A DNA stretch of 64,000 nucleotides from Triplophysa rosa (Eukaryota > Chordata > Actinopteri > Cypriniformes > Nemacheilidae): positions 10,758,624-10,822,623 of the forward strand of contig NC_079891.1 in NCBI RefSeq assembly GCF_024868665.1, given 5' to 3'. Made by a program: the position numbers and the translations under genes. Below the pieces are notes generated by a model that made no database searches, was not told the origin of the DNA, and saw only the letters and a program-made list of their open reading frames with translations. Below, one piece after another: positions 56,386 to 64,000 of this stretch; within the stretch, counting starts at the first letter, position 1, and each line of letters opens with the position of its first letter.

Positions 56386-56454
56386 TTAAATTAGCAAAAG
56401 TGGATTCGGACATGCCCTGAGTGCATCTGCACCGTGTGCTTTAAACCATAAATA

Positions 56455-56648
56455 TTTTATCCCATACCCCTAAACCTGAAAACGTTTTGCATTTTTAAAT
56501 TAAAAAAAATATTGTTCTGTACAATTTAAACGCTTTTTTGACAAGGGGGACATCAATTTTGGTCCCAACGGTGACACAAGTCCCCATGTGTTGGTGTGCA
56601 TTCAGGTTTAGGTCCCCACCGGGATATAAAAACAAGACCCCCCACGCA

Positions 56649-56650
<2 letters not shown>
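56455..56650 (-). repeat. Cypriniform short interspersed repeat, opposite orientation
   Basis: CCCATACCCCTAAACCTGA, TTTGGTCCCAACGG, CAAGTCCCCATG and TTTAGGTCCCCACCGGGATA give the reversed version of the motif set at 2.1 kb. Again a dinucleotide tract adjoins directly. Confidence 0.5.

Positions 56651-56725
<75 letters not shown>
56651..56725. repeat. (CA)n microsatellite, about 37 units
   Basis: A pure CA run. It produces artificial ORFs of His-Thr repeats on one strand and Cys-Val on the other. Confidence 0.97.
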
Positions 56726-56728
<3 letters not shown>

Positions 56729-57292
56729 AAACAGTGTAATCCAACTGCACCACGTGTCACCATCATTTATTGTGAACTCTTACACCCACAGTGTGGCTAC
56801 ATGAACTCTGAGGTCCACGTCCTGTTCTCTCTATTACCTCTCAAGACTTCAAAGTCACTGCCGACCGGTTTTTGATGAATGCTTCCCTCTGCCCTCCCGA
56901 TGTATGTTTCCATCCCCACCTCAGCTTTATACCACTCAAGTTTATTTATGGAAGTAATTTGGTGCTAAAGTGTTAACTGTTGTTATAAAGTTAAAAAGTA
57001 ACTTACACACAATATGAAGTGTCAAACATTGGACACTTGACTTAATGGTTGCAGTTTCATTTAAGTAGAGGAAGCTGTCAGGCACTGTGTGCGCAGTGGC
57101 AGAAGTAGAGTTTTAGATATGGGGTGGCCAAGGCTATTTCAGCGGGTGTGTCAAAATTTGTGTGTAACCCTGACCTGGCATTGATTTATCATAAATAAAT
57201 CCTAGGATTGCTGATTAGAGGTACAAGTAATAATTTATTTCCCAAAATTCCCAAATGTGGCAAATGTATACAAAACAAATGCACAACGTAAT
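56726..57292. other. Gene-free stretch
   Basis: No recognisable gene, ends or tandem repeats between the CA microsatellite and the next MITE. Confidence 0.5.
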
Positions 57293-57646
57293 CCCTGATA
57301 GCACACATACATCTGGCTTACGTCTATTTGACGTCTGCATTTACATCTGCAAGACATCTACAATACATTGTTTGCTCATCTGCAATACGTCTCGGAGATG
57401 TCTGCTGTCAGACGTCATATAGACCTCTAGAAGATGTCTGTAAGATGTTTATGATTTAGAATGGATGTAAAGCAGCTCTTTCTAAGATGTTTAGCAACAG
57501 ATCTCCAGATCTTTAGCAGATGTATTACAGATGTTCAGACGTCTCCGAGACGTATTGCAGATGAGCAAACTATGTATTGCAGATGTCTTGCAGATGTAAA
57601 TGCAGACGTCAAATAGACGTAAGCCAGATGGACTGTGCTATCTGGG
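57293..57646. mobile_element. 354-bp foldback MITE with about 115-bp arms
   Basis: The left arm (CCCTGATAGCACACATACAT ... CATCTGGCTTACGTCTATTT ... GCTCATCTGCAATACGTCTC) and reversed right arm (CCCAGATAGCACAGTCCATC ...) agree at about 95 percent. The whole sequence is built from AGATGT/ACATCT words. No ORF. No clear TSD; both flanks begin with AT. It resembles a very abundant zebrafish foldback family. Confidence 0.85.
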
Positions 57647-57686
57647 ATGAGATTAATGTAATTCTGAATGTATATAGATGATAGAA

Positions 57687-58286
57687 TGTCGTGATTCTGC
57701 CTCATCTTGTCATGTCTTTCTTGATCTTGCGGCAGAATCACGACAGGATCCCTTGTTTTATGTGGAGAGAGAAGTTTCGGCCTTCCACATTCCCTCTCTC
57801 TCCGGTGTTGCGTCTCTGTTCCCGCCCTTTCGTCTCGTTATTGCTTGTTATTAGTTCATGTCCCGCACCTGTTCCCTCTTGATTTGCTCCCCTTTAAATA
57901 GTCCTCATGTTTCATTGTCCTGTCTTCGGTCATTGTGTTTGCTGTGTGTTTGTATGCCTTGTTTACCCGTGTCCTTACCAGTGGTCTCTTTGTTCATGTT
58001 CATGTTCATGTTCATGTTCATGTTCATGCTCATGCTCATGCTCATGCTCAAGCTCGTGTTCCTGCTGTCTAGATCTTGTCCAGTCCAGTAAGTGTGCAGT
58101 TTAGTTAATTTCCAGTGTTTGTTATGTCAGTTTATTGAAAGTTAGTCTGCGTCCTTGTTATTTCTGTCATTAATGTTATACCCCAACGTGGGTCTTTGTT
58201 TTGTGTTTTTGGGTTTAAATAAATATCCTTTTGTTAACCCCTTATCTGCTGCCTGCATTTGGGTTCTTCCTGTGTAAATCATGACA
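57687..58286 (+). mobile_element. 600-bp solo LTR, no matching TSD
   Basis: It starts TGTCGTGATTCTGCC and ends AAATCATGACA. In order it contains a TATA-like CCCCTTTAAATAGTCC (57890-57905), a (TTCATG)n/(CTCATG)n hexanucleotide array at 57994-58050, an AATAAA signal at about 58218 and a CTGCCTGCATTTGGGTTCTT block shared with the end of the LTR at 51.9 kb. The flanks TAGAA and TGATT do not match, so it may result from recombination between two insertions. A 15-bp inverted repeat (TGTCGTGATTCTGCC with GGCAGAATCACGACA, 57687-57750) marks its left edge. Confidence 0.7.
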
Positions 58287-59034
58287 TGATTGAAAATGAA
58301 AATGTTGAAAACACAGTTTTTATAACCCTGATAGCTTAATAATTTACACAGAAACAGCAACACGAGAAGGGTCTTTAAACTGATGTAGATCAGAGCAGCA
58401 TATAAGATGTTATGAATATAAAACATACTCATTTCATAGGGCTGGAAGATTAAAACATAATTATACTGTTTTTATTGATTAATACTTTCAGATATTGAAA
58501 TGCATGCAATTGTTTGTGCACGCTAAAAAACAAGCCAGAAGCGTTTATAAATTATCAAAGCACAAAAAACAGCAATAAGATCAAGCGCACAATGGTTCTC
58601 TAAGGAACATGAAAATCAAAACAGTTATGCAAATAGGAAATAAATAGAAAATGATCCAAGAACATTTAACATCACTAAAACACTCAATGGCTTCAGGTTG
58701 TACATGCTGATTACGTGAAGTTGCACCAGAAAAACCACACAAGTTGCATGGAACGAAGAAAGCACTCTTTATGGATGTTATTGTTCATTCAGGTTATACA
58801 GAGTCTGACTACTCTGCACAATTCATCTTTTTCTTACGTTTTATCTCAACACGGTTTTCATGATAAACTCTGTGAGTGCAGCGCACTTCAACACAACTCT
58901 TCTTCACCAGTGAATCAGTTAAACTACTCTGATAGGCCAGTATATATTTAAACACAGAACTGTGATTGGCTGTAATGCCCAAAGCTGTAGCAGATCAAAA
59001 TGTTATGCTGTAATCGACATTCGTTTATTTTCAT
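58287..59034. other. Gene-free stretch
   Basis: AT-rich DNA with short ORFs only and no recognised repeats. Confidence 0.5.
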
Positions 59035-59038
59035 TTAA

Positions 59039-59251
59039 AGGGGATAGTTCACCCAAAAATAAAAGATCTGTCATCATTTACTCTCCCTCCCACAGGTTTC
59101 AAACCTGTGTAAATTTCTTTGTTCTGCTGAACACAAAGGCATATATTTAAAAGAATGCCTGTAACCAAACAGATCTCATCCCCCATTGACTCCCATTATT
59201 TTTATTTTCCCTACTATGGAAATGTATAAACAGCTTGCGTGCACGGCCCCT
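59039..59251. repeat. GGGATAGTTCACCC cyprinid repeat, TTAA-flanked
   Basis: It begins AGGGGATAGTTCACCCAAAA and continues through CTGTCATCATTTACTC and TTTCTTTGTTCTGCTGAACA, a sequence I recognise as one of the most abundant repeats in zebrafish and carp. TTAA lies just outside the left end (59035-59038). A GGCCCCT end followed by TTAA occurs at 59245-59255, giving short AGGGG/CCCCT inverted ends. It is a strong taxonomic marker. Whether both TTAA sites belong to one insertion is less sure. Confidence 0.65.
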
Positions 59252-59255
59252 TTAA

Positions 59256-60657
59256 GACTGTGCACTACCAGAGATGACGCAGAGGAGGTGCACAAGAGAG
59301 CTGTGAGGACTATAAGCCTCTTTCACATGATTCAGAAACTACAGTATGTCACCGCAGGGTAAAGCAACTTCCCCTACATATTAAATTTTATTACAAATAA
59401 AAATGTATATCTTTGCGTTTATCTGTTTTGTGCACTCAGACTACTAATATTCATTATATTAAGTGTTTTGAGTTTATACACCCTAGCTCGCGTGTTAATT
59501 AAACGTGATCGCGTCACTGTATTATAAGAAATTACTTTAAAATGCTGGTACACTGTAAACATAGAGTGTAACTCGTTAATATTTGTTAATAAGATATAAT
59601 AAACTGCTAAGGTAAGGTTTCTTTTTTTAACTGTAATTAAAATACGATTCTTTGTTCATTCATAATACCAAATGTAAAATCTTAAAACTTAAATTGTGAA
59701 AATGTAATAAATGTTTAACTTTAAAATTAACCAATGTTAAGAAATACAAAGTATTACACTGCACTGTAACCAATATTAATAAATTAGACCTTTTTATAAA
59801 ATGCTTACCACAAACAGCTTTGTTGTCCTTCTCCAATTCAATACATTTGGTATACAAATAGGTCACATTCACTTCAATCTTTTAATGGGTCGCTTTCAAT
59901 ACCGCATATACGATTCTAATGTTCCTGAATAATCATGGTCTTCCGTTTATTTTAATATACTGTTTAGGCTACATAAACAATTATTCATTATCACAGTAAC
60001 ACAGAGCAGACATAATAAAACACGCATCCATAATGCGTGGCAATGATCCAATGCATCCGCAAGTAAAACGTCTGATATTATATATTTTAGACATTTTTTA
60101 TTTATTTTCTGAAACGGAAAGTGTGATGCGAGTCTGACGAAAGTGATTGATTGATGTCTTTCCAGCACAACGCGCTGCCTTTACTAATGTTTATTTTATC
60201 GATATAATGCAGGACCAAACCAAACATATATAAAGAATAAAATGAGACAGATAACATCATCACTGGATTTATTATATGCAAGTTAAGTAGTTAAAATCAG
60301 CAAGTACCTTCCTCAGGTTACTGTCCCGTAAACAGTACAAACCTTAGATTAAGACCAAAACAGCAGTACTAGAACCCCCTCTGCGAGATGTTTTTAAATT
60401 AAGATTTTAACTTTAAACAGGCGGTAATACAGTATTAAACTCATTTAAATTATGTATGTGAAGACATTTAATCCAGACACTCTTGTTAGACTTGGATACT
60501 GCTGTAACCGGAACATTGTTTACCTTGTGTCGAACGATGCGGAAGTCAAAAACCCGGAAGCGTGAAAAAGGCCTATTGCTGCGTTCAGAGTTTCCAACTT
60601 GCCGACTTTGTCGCTGGATTTAACGACTTTTCAGACCCCTTTAGAGACAAATCTAGC
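59256..60657. other. Gene-free stretch
   Basis: AAGCCTCTTTCACATGATTC near 59317 and, reversed, TAGGCCTTTTTCACGCTTCC near 60570 form weak inverted ends that might delimit a 1.26-kb element. The match is only about 14 bp and no TSD is evident. No gene is recognised. Confidence 0.35.
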
Positions 60658-60659
60658 TA

Positions 60660-61066
60660 CACTGTAAAACTTTGCTGTAGTTTTTACAGCAGGTTTGCCA
60701 GTAATTTACTGTAGATTTAATATACTTTCTAATTAGTACTGTTTTCAATTACTTTAAACAAAATTAAACACTTTGAGTTTTGAGATTCAAAATGAGCAAA
60801 AAGAGACTGGCATTAGCACAGCAACAAAGTAAAAACATTGCATTCTTCCTAAGCATTATTCTCTTGTTTTCTGTAAAAATATTTAGAACTTTTTAAATTA
60901 TGATACATTTACATAACAAGAAAAGTGACCCCAAGATATTTAATCTAGTTTTATGAAAGAAAAATATATAAACTGGGTAAATTTATGCTTAAAACAAAAT
61001 TGTACATTAAATCCACAGTAAGTTACTGGTAAACCTGCTGCGAAATTACAGCAAAGTTTTACAGTG
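60660..61066. mobile_element. 407-bp MITE with 60-bp TIRs and TA target duplication
   Basis: The left end CACTGTAAAACTTTGCTGTA pairs with the reversed right end, which begins with the same 20 bases. Pairing continues about 60 bp through CAGCAGGTTT and ATTTAAT with around seven mismatches. TA lies directly outside both ends (60658-60659, 61067-61068), as for Tc1/mariner-mobilised elements. Non-coding. Confidence 0.85.
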
Positions 61067-61179
61067 TACTTTCTGAATAAGCCTTGGCTACTTAGCGAAA
61101 CATTCTGCTTCACTTCTACTGCCCCGCGAGAGCGAGTTTTTGATTTCCCAGCACAGCACAGCACAGCACCTCCTCTCGC

Positions 61180-61470
61180 TGGCTCTACTCTGTTCAGTGA
61201 GCGGCAGGGAGAAGCAGCATATTCAGTTCAAACCGCACTGACGCGTGAATGAGATACGCATGTACAAACACTTTTTCCAAGAACAAATCACTTATTGACC
61301 TTGTTTGATCATTTATGATTAAAATCCCGATGACTGCATGGACGCATAAACATGAACACAGACGGAATTTAGCTGTTCAACGAAAGTGACTGCTAGTGTG
61401 TAGTTTTAAGTGGTCGAGTTCACTCACTATTACATAGTTGTTACATACAAAAGCATACTGAGCCGTTTAC
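61180..61470. repeat. Fragment homologous to the loop of the 50.2-kb element
   Basis: TTTTCCAAGAACAAATCACT, CATAAACATGAACA, CAGACGGAATTTAGC and AAGTGACTGCTAGTGTGTAG correspond in order to sequence at 50.67-50.87 kb. No inverted-repeat arms accompany this copy, so it is either a truncated element or a captured common segment. Confidence 0.6.
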
Positions 61471-61785
61471 TCTCATATTGCTGTCGTATGACTAATCAAC
61501 CTCAAACCGAACATTACGATGGATTCTATTTTGCTGAGAAAGATCACATTGTTTATGTTTTCTTAAAAGCAGTCACAATGTAATGATGGAAGCATGGTAA
61601 TGTGGCATTGTAAGCGCATTCCAGCTGGGGTTGGGAGTGGGGACAATCGCGCTCCGGCATGGTTCAGGGTACGCTATAGATGCAGGGCTATCCAATACTT
61701 TAGTTTGTTCGTCTGTTCAGACGTCTGTAAACTTATCAGAGATGCAGAACACCACACTGCAACTTTTCGATATTGCACCAGGCAC

Positions 61786-62437
61786 AGTCAGTCGTAATCA
61801 TTACAAAGAGATAAGACCAAGCGCCTAACAAGGTCTACACACGTTCTTTTGAATAAACGGATGAGGTTTTTGTGGCCTTTCCCAGTAATGCAGACGCTGA
61901 TCCACACCCACTGATTAACATGTAATTGCATGACTTTGAAAATGAAATAAGAGAAAATAAAATTAAATATCAAACTTTACATTTTAATTTGAATTGTGTC
62001 AGTATTATTGTGTGAGCATTAATAAACACCTTTGTATACATGTTTTTGCAATTTATTTTTCACATTTGCCGTTTCATTTTCATATTGGGTCCGTGTACCT
62101 TCTGGTCATTTAATTTTCATTTTAGAAAGGTAATTTAAAAAAAAGGACCCTTGTTTTTATTTCCTACTAATAATCCAGAACCAAGCGGTGGAAAAACGAG
62201 TCAATTTTGTGGTTCTTCTGTCATTTACAGAAAAGAAAATCCTTTGAAAACAAAACAGAAAAATGCCTCACTTTCCAATTTACTAAACGCCATAACTGGG
62301 AACGCCCACAAAAACTTCACAGACTTGGTCGGCATAACTGGGAACGCCCACAAAACTCTGTTGGATTTAACGCATGTAGACCTTGTTAGGTGCTTGATCT
62401 TAGCCCCCTGTAATGATTACGATTGGTTTTTGCTTGG
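61786..62437. repeat. Inverted repeat around a 390-bp spacer
   Basis: The block GTAATCATTACAAAGAGATA ... GCGCCTAACAAGGTCTACAC ... GGCCTTTCCCAGTAATG (61793-61895) reappears inverted at 62283-62437 (CTGGGAACGCCCACAAAA, TGTAGACCTTGTTAGGTGCT, TGTAATGATTACGATTGG). A 42-bp unit starting CATAACTGGGAACGCCCACA is duplicated in tandem at 62290-62350 in the right arm only. The right arm overlaps the left arm of the next element, so the structures are related or nested. Confidence 0.6.
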
Positions 62438-64000
62438 TGCGGTGTCAAAAAGTTGCTATGTGGTGTTCTGAATGTCTAATAAGTTACTAAAAAAACCCAG
62501 ATCTGAAATTTTATATACAGCAATAAAAAACAGACCAGTGTTGTCCCGTTCCCCACTTAACGTGAAAAACCCTTATTCATTTAGTGATTTGGTCAATTGT
62601 ACCTTTAGTTTGGTATAGTTTGTGTGACTGATTATTATCTTACGCTCTTTCATAGGGCTAGTTGTGTAGTTTTTAATCATAAGAAAGTCGTATAAGTGGC
62701 CAAGTAAAATATGAATGATTATGGCTCTTAATTGCAACACTGATCAGTTATTTGATTAAAATTACCCTTACTGTATACATACTTTTGTCATCTCCATAGA
62801 CTAGTCTATTAAAGGGGTCATATGGCGGAAGTACGTGTTTTTCTGTGTTTTTAGTGTGTTATACGTTGCCCATGCATGTATTAGACATGTAAAATTGCAC
62901 AAATGAAAGTGTGGGAACAAAAGATGCATTCTATCTATACTAATAATGTAGTCTAATGCTCAACCAGACTTGCCTGAAACGCCTCGTGTAACCACACCCC
63001 GGAGAATCTACATAACTTCGTAACATGATTTGACTAAGACCGCCCAAATCTACACGTAGTTAAGGTGGGTGTTATTGTAAATCTCATTGTATTGCCTGTC
63101 AGTACAAATGCTTTGGAACCTGATGTTCCGAATATGGTAAGAGGCATTACATTTCCGTGAAATGTTTGCAGTATTTGACCAATCATTGGCCAATCATAGC
63201 ACACCTCGCTTTGTAAAAAATCAGCGCGTTTCAGAGAGGCGGGGCAAAGAGGAGATACAAACATGCACGGTATGTGGAAAATACAACGTTTTTTAAACTT
63301 TAAATGGTGTATACACATTGCGTTACATCTAAAACAAACAATAATATTCGTTTTAGCCGTGCAATATGACTCCTTTAAGGAAACAGCTTCGTGGCTTAAT
63401 GTACCGAAACAATGACCATGTATAACCAAATGACTACACTGTTTTATTTACCACTGATACATACCACATCAACATAATAACAGAAAAAATTGTGTTCGTA
63501 GCTTATCGCTGCCTTGAGCCACGTTATACACTTTATATAAGTTTATAAAGCTTCCTTTATAAAGTTTCCTTAAGTTATAACGGACTTGTTTTGGGAGAAC
63601 GTCGCATTCTACAGTCGAAACTGTGCAATGTATTCATTTAATGTTAATGTTAAGACATTTAAATCATAGAGTCTCCCAATATGGCTCGGTTTTTCTATGT
63701 ATCTTGCTCTGTTGAACGGGAAAAGTGGTTTTACGTGGGCCATACAGGGTTAACGCTATGCATTTCCAGTCAAGGGGAAAGGATCGTTTGTTTTGCCCAT
63801 AGACTATATGATTTTCCCCACGCTGACTCCCCAGATACGACACACCGACCAAGTTTGTGACGTTTTTGTGGGCGTTCCTAGTTATATTCTGTTTTCGTTT
63901 TCAATGGATTTTCTTTTCTGTAAATGACAGAACAACCGCAAAATGTACTCGTTTTTCCACCACTTGGTTCTGGATTATTAGTAGGAAATAAAAACAAGGG
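62148..64000. mobile_element. Large inverted-repeat element reaching the window end
   Basis: The first 185 bp (CCCTTGTTTTTATTTCCTAC ... CCAGAACCAAGCGGTGGAAA ... CTGTCATTTACAGAAAAGAA) are repeated inverted at 63800-64000. The right arm reaches exactly to the last base, so the true right terminus and TSD may lie outside. No transposase is recognised. A TTAA-flanked MITE sits inside at 62813-63374. The left arm has an extra block (TGCCTCACTTTCC...) absent from the right. Confidence 0.7.
62813..63374. mobile_element. 562-bp MITE with AGGGGTCATATG ends and TTAA target sites
   Basis: TTAA lies at 62809-62812 and 63375-63378. The left end is AGGGGTCATATGGCG and the reversed right end AGGAGTCATATTGC (12 of 14). 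I recognise AAAGGGGTCATATG as a very common cyprinid repeat start. TTAA duplication with an AGG start fits Kolobok-like mobilisation better than piggyBac, but that is inference. The 131-codon minus-strand ORF at 63034-63429 runs over the element boundary and is not a gene. Confidence 0.75.

Larger units (their letters stand above)
54775..56447. mobile_element. Second Harbinger copy, internally deleted, split by piggyBac
   Basis: The left part (GGTTTAAATAGCAAATGCAT ... GTTGCTATTTTGAGGAACTG ... ATAGACCAACTCAAACCTG) matches the left interior of the 10.5-kb element. The right part (GATTGGTTTACTGCACGTTA ... CATCAAGAGAATCGGG ... GGATTCGGACATGCCCTGAG) matches its right interior. Both outermost termini are missing and the transposase region is deleted. 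A MYB-gene 5' end remains at 55269. A piggyBac element interrupts the right part at 55410-56385. Confidence 0.8.

Noticed and set aside
56495..56804. Three overlapping ORFs of His-Thr and Cys-Val repeats
   Set aside because: All are produced by the CA microsatellite read on both strands.
63034..63429. 131-codon minus-strand ORF near the window end
   Set aside because: It crosses the boundary of a TTAA-flanked MITE whose relatives are non-coding.
1..64000. tRNA, rRNA, snRNA or CRISPR loci
   Set aside because: None recognised by eye: no cloverleaf with A and B boxes, no regular spaced repeats. A covariance-model scan would be needed to exclude small RNAs fully.

Overview
This window is nuclear DNA from a ray-finned fish, most likely a cyprinid or other cypriniform. 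The sequence is AT-rich and intron-like, has no bacterial gene organisation, and carries TG, CT, CA and CTT microsatellites. Its transposable-element families are ones I associate with Danio- and carp-like genomes: L2 LINE ends, Harbinger elements with a divergent MYB-like gene, DIRS tyrosine-recombinase retrotransposons, hAT elements beginning TAGGGGTGTAA or CAGTGTTG, and the GGGATAGTTCACCC short repeat. I cannot resolve the species. I found no convincing exon of an ordinary vertebrate host gene. Every recognisable coding segment is transposon-derived or belongs to a multicopy, transposon-like family.

Layout. 2.4-4.2 kb: a non-autonomous LTR element with a gag-like ORF on the minus strand. 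8.15-8.35 kb: a Tc1-like transposase relic. 9.4-9.8 kb: a solo LTR with a perfect target-site duplication (TSD). 10.5-12.4 kb: a decayed Harbinger element. 12.6-13.6 kb: a probable TTAA-flanked element. 13.8-16.0 kb: a 5'-truncated L2 LINE with a 512-residue open reverse-transcriptase ORF. 16.27-33.24 kb: a 17-kb composite bounded by hAT-type inverted ends and an exact 8-bp TSD, CTCTACAG. Inside it are two copies of one promoter/first-exon segment. Copy A is split by two further hAT elements, one of which holds another hAT and the other a DIRS retrotransposon. A hidden Harbinger transposase exon and an inverted pair of MITE copies are also inside. 34-38 kb: small hAT, foldback and LINE-tail fragments. 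38-49.6 kb: mostly unique, gene-free DNA with one clean 606-bp MITE. 50.2-56.4 kb: a long-inverted-repeat element, an RTE-like LINE split by a DIRS-type remnant that is itself split by a solo LTR, and a Harbinger copy split by a piggyBac element. 57-64 kb: four or more MITEs, a 600-bp LTR and a large palindromic element running off the window end.

The elements do not form one working system. The interest lies in datable nesting. Exact TSDs, plus an undisturbed paralogous copy of the insertion sites at 30.5-31.1 kb, let the insertion order be read directly. Most coding regions are broken. The L2 reverse transcriptase is the only long open one.

Clade names come from remembered family features and visible motifs, with no database search. 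TSDs, inverted repeats and frame breaks were read directly from the sequence.
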